Positions 10,908 through 22,045 of a stretch of DNA of 64,000 bases are shown in pieces; the first letter of the stretch is position 1; the number at the start of each line of letters is the position of its first letter. Source of the DNA: Topomyia yanbarensis (lineage: Eukaryota > Arthropoda > Insecta > Diptera > Culicidae); the NCBI RefSeq assembly GCF_030247195.1, contig NC_080671.1:1826501-1890500 (forward strand), in the 5' to 3' direction. The notes beneath the pieces were generated by a model. That model was not told the DNA's origin and searched no databases. It saw only the letters and a list, made by a program, of their open reading frames with translations. A program made the translations under genes and the position numbers.

Positions 10908-11181
10908 CTCCCCTTCGTTGGTCGATACACAAGCAAATTGTGTTGAACGCGTCGGAGGGTCGTTTACTTAGTAGCTGTAATGGAATACCTTGCTGTTAAA
11001 GTGTTGAAATTGGAAGGAAATGCTGCCCGTGACAACAAAAAGACGAATTATCCCACGTCTTCAACAGCTGGCGATTCGTAACATCGAAAAGTTGAACAAA
11101 CAAGTAACCCTTGCTCAAGGTGGTGTGTTGCAAAACATCCAATCAGTAGTGCTGCCCAAGAAGACTGAAAAGAAAGCATAA
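10908..11181 (+). pseudogene. Histone H2A pseudogene
   Basis: The plus strand holds the C-terminal two thirds of H2A in changing frames: FVGR, ERVGG, then [28 protein letters not shown], a frameshift near 11055, [26 protein letters not shown] and a stop at 11179-11181. The order matches H2A. The N-terminal tail is missing and the L1-alpha2 segment is shortened. A histone stem-loop follows 47 bases after the stop. It is divergent to the H2B remnant. Confidence 0.9.
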
Positions 11182-11227
11182 ATCGAACACTGAAACTCGC
11201 AAATGAAATGCATATTGCTGTAAAAAC

Positions 11228-11243
11228 TGTCCTTTTCAGGACG
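11228..11243 (+). terminator. Histone mRNA 3' stem-loop (H2A side)
   Basis: TGTCCTTTTCAGGACG forms a 6-bp stem (one T-G wobble) with a TTTC loop, 47 bases after the H2A-like stop. This is the standard distance and form of a histone 3' processing signal. Confidence 0.85.
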
Positions 11244-11264
11244 ATCACACATTTTCACCATTAA

Positions 11265-11450
11265 TCCGAAGCGATCCTTGGTAGTCAAGCAAAAAGTAAT
11301 GCCATCTGACCGAAAGAAAGAACTGAATGGCTTTAATTTATATATCAGGTTTGGAAGCATTAATACCTACCAAATTCCTTAGGGCATGTTCAGTAGCATA
11401 ATATTTTATGTAGAAATTTCAAAGCACAAATGATACTGAAACATTACACT
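11265..11450 (+). repeat. Repeat shared with 38985-39175
   Basis: Two blocks recur in the same order and strand. The first is GTAGTCAAGCAAAAAGTAAT with ATCTGACGAAA-like sequence. The second is CAAATTCCWTAGGGCAT, followed by TTTTATRTAGRAATTTCAAA-like sequence and CTGAAAC. Roughly 75-80 percent identity by eye. Non-coding; no termini found. Confidence 0.55.
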
Positions 11451-11689
11451 GTTTTTCTATTTGTTGCCTCATGTGAAACACGTTTAGAACTTTGCTTTCA
11501 AAAAGGGTATTCAGCACATACACTCAGGTTCAGTCGAATTTTGAAAGTTCAGCAGGGATGAACATGAAGTTTTTTTTGTGCAACTAGGAAAAAAACATTA
11601 AAAAATGAATTAAATCGGGAATCTATATTTTCGCTCGAAATAACATACTTTGCCATTTTTTGTTTGTAAACAATTTCTAATAAATTTTG

Positions 11690-12250
11690 ACCATAGCAGC
11701 GTGTGAGGTGGTTCAATTTTTAAAAACGAGTTCGAGCAGCTGGTATCTGGCTAATTACTCGAGTAATATTGACTTCCAATGTTTCAATCGTTGCAGGCTT
11801 ATCCACAGGCTTTTGACTTCACATAGCCCCATAGAACAAAGTCTATAGATGTGATATCGCTCGATCTATGCGATCAACTGACAGGTCCATGCGAAATTAA
11901 ACATTTCTCCCGCAATTATTCCAATGTTTCATTACTTGTGTGGCACGTGGTGCTGTCTTATTGCAACCAAATTTTGTCAAGACTGCTAGATTCATGTTTG
12001 CGCAGTACCTAGTCTGTTGATATGCTTTTTACCAAGACTCTTCCGTAAAATACGCCATATTGTTGGATACGACAAGCCAAGTTATTGAGAACGGTGTCAA
12101 ACCGATTCTTCGCGATCATCGCGTACTCTCGGCTACTGCCGCTATGATCTCTTCTCTGCGTACTGCATGTGGTCGATTTGGTCGCTTATCATCCAATAAC
12201 GTGAACTGCGACTCTAACTTTTCGATTGTATGGCGAACTATATTTAATCA
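11690..12250 (-). pseudogene. Dead mariner/IS630-type transposase, internally deleted
   Basis: Reading minus, the helix-turn-helix part is visible as REESV, then HRSQ and LGLSYPTIWRILRKSLGKKH. After a gap comes a catalytic-core relic reading RATQVMKHWNNCGRN (the usual ATCHTA block), and then the C-terminal segment KPATIETLEVNITRVISQIP. The order matches the roughly 350-residue IS630/mariner transposases common in insects, but most of the DDE core between the HTH and the C-terminus is deleted, and stops interrupt the rest. Confidence 0.7.
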
Positions 12251-12259
12251 CTCTGTATA

Positions 12260-14029
12260 ATGTAACACTGATAATTTTAATACTAGAACTAATTCTCCCC
12301 AGCAGCAGGTTGAGCTGGTGTTATTGATAGTTACTGAGTGCAAATAAAAAAGGAGATTAGGATTAGATAGCAAAACGAAAGTCGCCATTTTTGCAATTTG
12401 TTTTTGTAGAACCGAAAGAAGAGGGGGCTTTTTTATTTTCATGGACTTTAAATTTGATGTGACAAGATGGGGCTTTGGCTTTATTGCTTTGTTTTTTGTG
12501 TATTTAGTAACAAAGGAGGCAGTGAAAAGACGAAGGGAACGTGCCATTTGAGCCAGACGCTACTGATATGAAAATAAACACTTGGTAGTATGGGTAGGAA
12601 AAAATAAGTTCGGCTTTGACACCGGTTTATTTTTTTAGAATTGTCCTACTGAAGCTATAGAGCTGGGTTCTCGGAAGCGCTCACTACACTTGCAGACGAG
12701 ACAAGAAATATCTCCCTCTAAAAGACTACTTAAGACCAATTGCAGCGGGCCGTGCTTCTGATTGTGATATTGAGTGTACGGTTCAGATATGCGGGCGTAG
12801 GAACTTTACGGTCGCGTGGGAATAAGCGTTTATTTGTTCGTTGAGACCATGTGAGATTACAAGTGCAATAGCGTTCACTAAATCATTGAGACATTTTTCT
12901 GTTTTTGAAATCATGGGCGTAGTTGATCGTTGATGATCGTGATTACATGTCCACCTATGTGTATAATGACTAGGGGATCGAGCCTTTGTAAGTTAACATA
13001 TTCGATTATGTTGGGTTTCGTATCTCGCGGGTGCTAGCGTGTAACTTCGCTTGTATACATTTGATTTTTTAACTGCGAGCCCATTTACATTTTCGCCGGT
13101 GTTCTTGAATGATCGCGTGGACCGTGAATGATACTTAATTTTCAGTATTCGGTTCAGATGCTAGAAGCGAGTGAGTTCCCCGGTATCACTAGTTTTCGGT
13201 CGTGGCGCCATAGAACGTGTTGTCTAGTGGCTATGAGCGTTATTTTTTATTAGTCCAACTGAACGCATTGACCTATGTTGCTAGGGCCGACATTTGAGAT
13301 CGCAGACGTAGATATGCGGGGTTTATCGCGAAGGGCCTCCAAAGATCTTTTGGTATTTTGTTATCTTCGGCAGTCCTGGCATGGGACACTCCAAGTTAAA
13401 AAGAGTTCCGAACCTGGGCTCATCGTCAAGTCCAGGGTACCTCCAACGAGAACTTGGCCCTAAACCCACCTTGTACACGAAACGTTATCTATTCATATCA
13501 TATCATGTCCTCCTATGCAGAGTTAAAAAATTTCAAATTCATTGAATGAAAATTGATCATATTCAGCCGCATTCATTTTCAATATTCAGTGGCGAAACTG
13601 AAAACGTTAAACGAATCAACTGCTCATTCATTCAATGTAGATTTTCAGTCATCTCCGATTATTGTACGAGGCGAACATGCAACAACGAATAAAACGCATT
13701 AAAGTAGGCCTTGGCACAATATAAGCGATGATAATTAATATTTTATGTTTTAGCAATATTTGAAAACATTTACTTGGAGAATAAGTGAAATGAATATTAT
13801 TGTACGATAGTCAACTAAATGAATAACATGGATTTTTGAATGAATATTCTATCTATTCACGAGTCGCATCAGGTTTATTTTCAGTACTCATAGAAGAGCT
13901 TCGATTATTTTGAACTCTGGTCCTATGTCCGAACCCCAATCAGAATGGATCCATAGTGTTAGTAAGATCGTAACGCTAGCCATGAAACACCCTGTATACT
14001 AGGAATCGTTACGTACTGTTCACTCTCTT
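12260..14029. other. No recognised gene; mixed repeat-like sequence
   Basis: 12700-13480 is more GC-balanced and could be LTR-like or other mobile DNA, but I found no paired LTR or coding motif. 13530-13870 has repeated TTCATTCA/TGAATGAA words also seen at 20900-21080. Open frames are short and lack recognisable domains. Confidence 0.35.
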
Positions 14030-14465
14030 CCAAATGATACCCATATTTTCACTATTTTTGGTAACCGGAAGTCGCAATCTTGGATTTGGAAATGGCACTA
14101 AACATCAATTTTCTGTGCCTACTAACCAGTCCTTTCCAAATGACACTCCTACCGATGATGGTTCTCACTATTTTCCGATAACCGGAGGCCGCCATCTTGG
14201 ATTTCAAAATGGCGGTAATCGTCAATTTTCGGTGTCCTGACCACCCCCTTTTAAATTACACCCATATTGATGGTGGTTCTTACTATTTTGTGGTAACCGG
14301 AAGACGCTTCCTTGGATTTCAAAATGGCGGTAATTGTCAATTTTCGGTATCTGCTGACCACCCCCTTTTAAATGACATCTTAATTGATACTGGTTCTCGC
14401 TATTTGGTGGTAACCGGAATTCGCCATCTTGGATTTCAAAATGGCGGTAATCGTCAATTTTAGAT
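14030..14465 (+). repeat. Tandem repeat, about 117-bp period, four degenerate units
   Basis: TAACCGG recurs at 14062, 14179, 14294 and 14411 (spacings 117, 115, 117). Each is followed by CGCCATCTTGGATTTCAAAA-like sequence, ATGGCGGTAATCGTCAATTT, and a CCACCCCCTTTTAAAT-like linker. Units 2-4 are most alike. Non-coding despite chance open frames. Related single units occur at 21960-22045 and, inverted, at 21520-21880. Confidence 0.9.
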
Positions 14466-15218
14466 ACCTTTTTTCGAGAATTTTGGATACGATACTTTCA
14501 AATAACTTCCACGTTGATGATTGTTTCATTGATTTTTGATAAATAATTTCTGACACCATTCCACAGTGGTCCAGGAAGCGAAATTAGCGGGAAACAATTG
14601 TTAACGCATTCATCTTTAGGTTTAGAGATTTGGTGTCTTAGAAACATTTATTGTGCGTGACAAACTGCATCTTTTGGCTGAAACGGTTTTGGGGTGGCTC
14701 TTAAAATGTTAAAGTTGTAGACATTATTTCAAATTATAGTTCAGAGAGAATGATACTTTCTTCTGCAATATTCTAGAACAATCAATTCTGAGCAACTTTG
14801 TTGAAGATACTAACTTTGTATCTCAAACCGTTTTCATTTTATAGTGAGTTCCATATCATAACTTAGGGTGTCTCTCAAAAAAGTAGTTTTCTCCGCACAG
14901 TTTTTTAATATGGTTTTTCTCACAAAAGTACCCTTCAGTGTACTTTTAGAGCATGATTCGAGGCAACTTTTGTTGAAGAAAGAAAAATTTTATCTTGTCT
15001 GGTTCAAAAGTTATACTTAATTTTCACTTAAAAATACGCTCTTTTCAAATGTTGATATTTCAAAAGGGGAAAAACGAAAATTGATAATTTTGATTGCATT
15101 TGAAAGGCTGCACTTTTGCCTACAATATATTGAAAAATTGGAGAACGCTTTTTTGTCTTTCTCAAATAAATCAAATTTAAGTAAACGCATTTTTGCGTAT
15201 AATCCTACAGCGTTCATA

Positions 15219-15744
15219 TTAACCCTTTCATGCCCAACTTTTGTCTAGTGCATGTATGTTTTCAAAACTGTTTTTCCTTGAAAACAGTGGGATCAAGAAA
15301 CACGAAAAGCCTTTTTTCATAAAGATAGGTGCTTCCCTTGCAGTGCTAGAAGCTGCTCAATTTTTACCTTCTAATGCTCAATGCAACCCTTCTAGAATAT
15401 TTACAATAGTCCAATTATGTGGAAAAGGTACCCAAAGACAGTCTAAAATGACAAGTTTTATTAGTTTTCGAAAATATTGCTACGTAACAAAGATATATGA
15501 AAAATTCATTTTCTGTCGTCAACATAAACTGTTCCTGGCAGCACTGCTACATCGGAATCCAATCAGACTAATTGCAATAACTTCAGTTCTAGAGCTGATC
15601 CTTGCAACTTTTAGTACTCAAATGAAGATCAATAGTCACATTTATTAGCCTTATTGTTTTTGTGAAGAAATCTTGTCTCAAACAAAAGTTATAGCTGTTT
15701 AAAAACGTTGTTGTCCACAAACAACATGGGCATGAATGGGTTAA
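15219..15744. mobile_element. TTAA-flanked MITE (piggyBac-like) with proven empty site
   Basis: The left end is TTAACCCTTTCATGCCCA and the right end complements to TTAACCCATTCATGCCCA. TTAA is duplicated at 15219-15222 and 15741-15744. The opposite arm of the host inverted repeat (around 17040) has a single TTAA in the matching place and no insert. The 135-codon open frame inside is probably fortuitous. A diverged relative lies at 28522-28995 in reverse orientation. Confidence 0.9.
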
Positions 15745-15855
15745 AAAATATTTGTTTTACGCGGATTCTGTGAATTCTTGTCATGACTTTTCAAGGATCA
15801 CATACATTTGCAGGCTTTTCATATTGCAAACAGGGTGAAGATCCTATTTTGGGCT

Positions 15856-16944
15856 CACTCGTTAGGGTGGCGCACTCTATCATTAATTACTCGACCTATG
15901 TACAATCGTTGAAATGCATATAAATTATGCTCAATGCGTTGGGGTCAATATATTTGCTTTATTCCTGAGAACGAGTATACGAGTGCAATAGAAACTAGAA
16001 TCGCTTTCCTCTTACTTCCACCCTACCATACCACCAACAAACATAATGGAGCTATCGAAAATGCAAATATACACTGAAGTCTTTTTAGGCGGTTTTTATG
16101 CGCGCATCCCCTACATAAAGAAGCCTAAGTGTACAGTATGTAAAATAATTAAAGACACTCTCGTTCTTTTCTATTTAATTCCATTACCACTACTAGACTG
16201 CCACACTTTATTACGACGACTAACTTATTCAGTTTTTTATTTGTTGGCTGTGAAACGGTAAATCAAAAATTTTAAAAGAATGCTCATCGTACAATACAAC
16301 AAACCTTTCCTATGACCAAAACTACTGAAACGATAAAGGGGTGTCTTTAATTTTATACATACTGTATATAGGAATTGTTGCATTCGCGCAATTCTCTGTT
16401 TTCATCTTCGTCGATGAATCTTTGATCATACCCATTATTTTTTGTAGTAGAAGATTAGTTTGATGATTTAAAAACCACAATACTGTGTAATACTGGAACT
16501 CGTTACCAAACATCTTAGCTGTAATGAGTCGAACTCTCATCAGTTCCCCATTTGATAATCAAAATCATGCATAGTTTCTGGGTTTCAGTACACTTGATGT
16601 TCTCAATTAATCGCTTTGCAGAGTGGTCTACCAAATCTACGACAGTCGTTTTAAAGTACTTGAATGATTCTCTTATTTCATTTAAAAGTATTAAAAACTA
16701 TGTTGAATAATTTGTTACGTTGATATAACAGAAGGATATCAGATTTTATTTTTACTTGAACAACACTGTTATATGAAGGTCAATTTTGTTTTTTGGTTTG
16801 AGGTTAGTAGATTGCAGATCTTGATACTGCTACCTGCTAAAACCGTTCCTGCAAATGAACGAAATCGATTGTAAATTTGTGTAGATTTTGGGCAATCTTG
16901 GCAATAATTGGAAGCAAATTATAGGTCAAGTCATTGGTGATTGG
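15856..16944. other. Spacer of the inverted-repeat element
   Basis: AT-rich DNA between the two arms. Short open frames only; no domain or repeat recognised. Confidence 0.4.
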
Positions 16945-17702
16945 TGGTCTTTACCCTATCTGCATGATGAAAAGCCTGCAAATGTGTGTGATCCTTGAAA
17001 AGTTTTTATAAGAATTCACAGAATCAGCGTAAAACAAATATTTTTTAATATGAGCGCTGTAGAATTAAAAATGCTTTTACTTAAATTTGATTTATTTGAG
17101 AAAAACAAAAAAGCGTTCTCTAATTTTTCAATATATTGTAGGCAAAAGTACAGCCTTTCAAATGCAATCAAAATTATCAATTTTCGTTTGCCCCCTTTTG
17201 AGATAGCGATATTTGAAAAGGGTGTATTTTTAAGTGAAAATTAAGTATAACTTTTGAACCAGACAAGATAAAATTATTCTTTCTTCAGAAAAAGTTGCTT
17301 CTAATCATGCTTTAAAAGTACACTGAAGGGTACTTTTGTGAGAAAAACCATATTGAAAAACTGTGCGGAGAAAACTGCTTTTTTGAGAGACACCCTAAGT
17401 TATGATATTGAACTCACTATAAAATGAAAACGGTTTGAGATACAAAGTTAGTATCTTCAACAAAGTTGCTCAGAATTGATTGTTCTAGAATATTGAAGAA
17501 GAAAGTATCATTCTCTCTGAACTATAATTTGAAATAATGTCTACAACTTTAACATTTTAAGGGCCACCCCAAAACCGTTTCAGCCAAAAGATGCAGTTTG
17601 TCACGCACAATAAATGTTTCTAAGACACCAAATCTCTAAACCTAAAGATGAATGCGTTAACAATTGTTTCCCGCTAATTTCGCTTCCTGGACCACTGTGC
17701 AT

Positions 17703-18589
17703 TAGAGTGGGACATGGTTATATGAAAAAAAAATTAAATTTCGCTCCGAGTAACTTTTTGGGTCCCATTTAGCTCCCAGAGCAACTGTGCAAATTTTTAG
17801 TTCGATCGGTGAAACTATATTTTTGCGCCCACGGCTTAAAGTTTATATGGGATTTCGTATGGGGAAAACGTCTTTTGCAAATTAATTCTTCCAAGAGTCG
17901 CCCGTTACCTCCTAAAAATTAATAGATGTCGGATTTTTATAGGAAATGTGTCAAGGAAACAGAGTCTAGAAGACCACGAAACGATCTGATGCTTGTGGAA
18001 AAAGTTATTAAGCAAAAACCGATTGATGCCCTGAAGATTAATGAAAATTTTACTTTTCATAGCATCACTGCTGCTGACGGTCGAATTATATACAAAATCT
18101 TTAATTTTCTCTAATTATGTACAAAAGAATACTGAATTTATCTCTCAAATTTCCTGCAAAGTGGTCAAATAGTATAGATAAATGATTTAGACACATTAAG
18201 AGAAGATCAAAACAAAATTGCATATAATTGGACAACAGTGGTGCTAGAAAAAATGAAAATTTTATCAATCGTCAGAGCATCAATTGGTTTCAGTTTAATA
18301 ACTTTTTTCTTAAGCGTCAGATCGTTTCGTAGTTTTTGAGGCTTTGTTTCTTTGTTAAATTTTCTACAAAAACCACATAACGGTTTGTTTTTAGGAAGCA
18401 ATGGGCGACTCCTGGAGGAATTATTTTGTGAAAGTTCATTTTCCCATATAAAATCCCATGTAAACTTTAAACAGTGGGCGCAAAAATATAGTTTCAGGGA
18501 TCAAGCTAAGAATTTGCACAGATGTTCTTGGACCCAAATGGTACCCAAAAAGTTGCTCGGAGCTGGAATCTATTTTTTGTCCCACCCTA
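17703..18589. mobile_element. hAT-like fold-back MITE, 8-bp target duplication CTGTGCAT
   Basis: The element starts TAGAGTGGGACA and ends with the complement of TAGGGTGGGACA. CTGTGCAT flanks both sides (17695-17702 and 18590-18597). The arms are long inverted repeats of about 370 bp: GCGCCCACGG...TTTATATGGGA mirrored by the TCCCATATAAA...GTGGGCGC side, and CGATTGATGCCCTGA mirrored near 18270. No transposase. It landed within 5 bp of the right terminus of the older inverted-repeat element. Confidence 0.85.
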
Positions 18590-18599
18590 CTGTGCATTC

Positions 18600-20061
18600 T
18601 TAGGATAAAAATGGAATATTTTTCCTCTCAGGGCAAAAGTGGTATATCTTTTTAACCCATTTTTGCGCCAAGGTTTTTTTTATCTCATTTCTGCTCTGAC
18701 TGGTACTTAAACCGGTTTTGCTCTTAATAAAACGTAGGAATACAAAAAAATCCTCATGAAAACCGTTCCTGACAAACGGAAAACGTTCATCATTTTCCTT
18801 TAACTTTCCAAAATATTATTGTCGTTGTTAATCACACTGAGTTTTGTTTCAACCCGGCGCATTCTTGAAAAATACATATTTTGTAAATATTGAATTGTGT
18901 GCAATTTTTCGGAGAGCACGTTTAAATTTATAAACATAAACAAAAATGAGCTCATGATAATTTGTCAACTATGGAACCTCGGTCAGGAGATCAGTTACAA
19001 GATCCAATGACCACAATTTGCACCAATTCCCAGGATTTTTAAAATTATAGGTTCTCAATATACTTCCAATATTATTATAGGGCAGGCCCGTGCGCAGAAT
19101 ACTCCCAAGGGGAGGGTTTGGTTTTTCCCGTTTCTTGGAAAAGAAAGGTATAGAAATCCCTAATTTTTTCCGTAGTCTTGAGGGCCAAGTCTTATGTACC
19201 AATCGACTCAGCTTAACAAATTGAGTAAATTTCTGTTATCAAAAAGGATTATTCAGTTTGTCCTCCTGAGCTCCCGTTGCTAGCCCGCTGATCGAACTTT
19301 GCGGCGTAACTGGTCTACTCACAACCAAGTATGGGTAAATCGTATCACGAACCGTTCATTCACAAGAAATCTTTCTTCAGTGGTGACGCATTCTGTTTGC
19401 TTAGAAAATGAGGTATAGCAACCTGGTACTGCGAACACACGCGAGCCAAAGCTACATATAACAACCAATGAAGAAGCAAATCCGTTGCTTTTTTATTCTA
19501 TTCTTTTTCAACGCGGATGGCTTCGCCCCAGGGACGTCGAGAGCCGCGCCGGGCTCCGGGGTTTGAAGTACTGACGCGCCCTACCATATATGACTTCTTA
19601 TTTCAATATCGATTAGAAAAACTATACGGATGCAACCGTTTCAATTAAACTATTTGTTATGAAAATTGTTTATTTGACACGATTCAACGCGTTAGCTTAA
19701 CAGAGTCGTCAGTATTTTAAACATGTAATAGATAGAAAAAATAAAAATTAATCAAGGAATATTTGTGGCTAGCCATTAGAATGACTTGCGTCCGATTTGC
19801 CATTGCTTTTTTGTGGCATTGCCATACAGTCCATATCGCCATCATTCATGCTCCCTTGACGCACGTTAATGCTGCCCAGAATCAGAGCTTAGAAAAATTG
19901 ACATCCCTTCGTGAGCTTGAAAGAGAAACAAAATTCAATTCATGCCCGCCGCGATGAATCGAATGTTTGGCTTGTTTCCCTCGTCCTTCGCTTTTCGGTA
20001 CAACGCATTCATGTTCGTATATGTTCGGTTTCAGGAGCAAACTGAATCTTGTTTCAATGCT
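18600..20061. other. No recognised gene; repeat fragments
   Basis: 18636-18700 resembles the AGCAAAAGTGGGTTAAA words at 9130. 19080-19130 holds a GGCCCGTGCGCAG...GGGGAGGG repeat fragment related to 22620-22670 (inverted). 19180-19215 contains the ACCAATCGACTCAG piece of the 31965-type repeat. The rest is unassigned. Confidence 0.4.
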
Positions 20062-20825
20062 AGCTCGTCGCTGTTGTGCTATCTTATGACAAGCGCCATT
20101 TAGCACATTTCGAGAAAAACGATTTTTAAAGTTTGAGATTGAATATCTTGAAACTTCGAAATTGCACAAACAATTCAAAGAAGGCAATTGATGCTTGTAT
20201 CTATACTGTATTAATCTCTCAAATATTACGAAGATCGGCTGACTATGTTGCGAGTTTTCACTATAAATATAAACAAAAGTCACACTCACACGTGTCATAG
20301 GTGTGTATTGATGACAAAATTTGTATATCGTGTCATAATCGTGCATGGAAAATTTTCCATAGAAAAAAATCAGCAATTATTAACTTTTACTCATATCTTT
20401 GGCTTCATTTGGTCTATGAACATTCGATGAGATGCATTTTGAAGGAAATGAGTGAGGGAATCTAGAAAAAATAGTTATTTTTGGTTACAGTGTTGCGAAA
20501 TATGCTATATTTCCAGTTTAAAACTTAAATTGCATTTTTCTCACAATTCGTGCATTTTTGTTTTGAAAATGATTATGCCATTGTGTTTCTCAGATAGTTT
20601 TACATATAAAAACATCTTTTACATCAAGATAATTTGAGCCAATCCCTAGACACAGTCATTTGAAGCAAAAAATTAAAAATTTCTCAGCACGTTTCTCGCT
20701 ATATCTCAGTAACCAAGCAGGTTGTCAAAATTCTGTAAACGCCACTTTGACAAGTAATGTGGCATATCTAACTCAGTTTACCCTAAAATGGCGTTTGTCA
20801 TAAGATAGCACAACAGCGACGAGCT
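20062..20825. mobile_element. Non-autonomous DNA element with about 38-bp terminal inverted repeats
   Basis: AGCTCGTCGCTGTTGTGCTA with the following ATCTTATGACAARCGCCATTT is found at 20062 and, in complement, ending at 20825, nearly perfect over 38 bp. The interior (20560-20780) is shared with 48400-48610. No target duplication could be settled and there is no coding capacity. Superfamily unknown. Confidence 0.8.
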
Positions 20826-21519
20826 CTGAGAGGGATTATCAAGCAAAAGTGCACCAGATATAAATTACGCAGTTCAGTTATGCTCGAAAATATCTTCAAA
20901 CTGTCCATGTAATAACAAATGAATGCTTTGGTTGGTGAATGAATTTATATTTCCTCTGCACTCAACTATTCGATTCTTCATAAAATTTCAGTCAGTTTGG
21001 AAGTGAATGAATGAGGGAAGCGTTGAATCTGAATATTGGTTTCAGCAAATTAATCAGAAACAGGCAACTGAATGTGAAATTTCGCACCACTGATGCTGCC
21101 TTGTTTCTTGTTGTTGGTATATGTTATGGATTTTGAGGTACTGGATGCAGCTATTGCAGTTGTCACTATGACCTGAACGAATTTTCTTAATCGGTTTCTG
21201 AATTTGGTAAAATCGGTTTTGGAATCAGTTGTTCATTTGCGCTGACATTCAGAGAAAACATTCCGAATGCGATGACTGGGATCCAACAGCGAAATCTGCT
21301 GTTAAAAGACTGAGACAGAGAGTTGTGACAGAAAGAGTTTCAACTTTTGGTGAAAACTAATGGGTAGAATAAGTATCTAGTTAAATTCCCATTTGTTTCT
21401 GCATAAAATGTGTACACTGCAACCTTCATTTACGAATCAAGCCAAGGGTTCGTAAATTGAATTAGTTCGTTTTTTGGGATTTAGATCGTAAAAAAAGTTC
21501 GCTTCACATTCTTATTAAA
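20826..21519. other. No recognised gene
   Basis: AT-rich, with GAATGAATG/TTCAGT words similar to 13530-13870, which suggests a shared degenerate repeat. No coding signal. Confidence 0.35.
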
Positions 21520-21880
21520 ATTCGTAGGTTGAGCAACATTATCAATAACCCTAACAATATGGGTATTTCCGGAACGGGCTTGACAAGTACATGATGAAAA
21601 TGGATATTTGGTACCTTTTTGAAATCCAGGATGGAGACTTCCGATTGAACAATAATCTCGATAACCCTAACAATTTGGGAATTTTTCAAAAGGGCTTGAC
21701 GAGTAGATGATAGAAACGGTAGCTTGGAGCTATTTCGAACAATATCTGTATAAACTATGAGGGTATTTTTAAGCGGGTTTGGCGAGTAGATGAGCGATGC
21801 CCTTTTGAAGGCCAATATAGCGTCTTCTGGCTGAGAAAAGTTTTCTATAATCATATCATTCGCATCACAAATCACTATAC
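21520..21880 (-). repeat. Inverted, decayed units of the 117-bp tandem repeat
   Basis: On the minus strand the phrases CGGAAGTCTCCATCCTGGAT and TTTCAAAAAGGTACC recur with CAAGCCC linkers, with roughly 115-bp spacing of the TCATCTACTCGTCAA-like words. This matches the consensus at 14030-14465 but is more diverged. Confidence 0.55.
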
Positions 21881-21959
21881 CTATATCTATTCTATGATTA
21901 TCTTATTTCGAAAACTATGTTAGGTTATGTTAGGTAGGTGGGAAAATATATGTTATGTT

Positions 21960-22045
21960 ATAATGATGTCTTAACTGGAATTCGCCATCTTGGTTTTCAA
22001 AATGGCTTCATACATTGATTTTCGTCATCTACTCATCAACCCCAT
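21960..22045 (+). repeat. Single unit of the 117-bp repeat
   Basis: AACTGGAATTCGCCATCTTG with GTTTTCAAAATGGC and TGATTTTCGTCATCTACTCA matches the 14030-14465 units in plus orientation. Confidence 0.65.

Larger units (their letters stand above)
14562..17699. mobile_element. Large inverted-repeat (fold-back type) element
   Basis: Terminal CACAGTGGTCCAGGAAGCG at 14562 is matched by its complement ending at 17699. Arms of about 750 bp (14562-15855, less a later 522-bp insertion, and 16945-17699) align end to end with perhaps 90 percent identity. About 1.1 kb of unrelated AT-rich spacer lies between. With the later insertion at 17703 removed, CATTC lies directly outside both ends, a possible 5-bp target duplication. 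No transposase is seen. Superfamily uncertain. Confidence 0.85.

Noticed and set aside
10493..10936. 147-codon minus-strand open frame as a novel gene
   Set aside because: It crosses the H2B remnant and its stem-loop in the wrong frame. The histone reading explains the sequence better.
12700..13480. Solo LTR
   Set aside because: The composition hints at mobile DNA, but no TG...CA ends, target duplication or second copy could be found.
14034..14463. Repetitive open frames with GTGSRYLVVTGIRHLGFQNG-like units as a repeat protein
   Set aside because: Unit lengths of 115-117 bp are not consistently multiples of three, and stops break the frame. It is a DNA tandem repeat.
15241..15648. 135-codon open frame as a gene
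   Set aside because: It lies fully inside a TTAA MITE with a proven empty site, and its AT-rich composition shows no domain.
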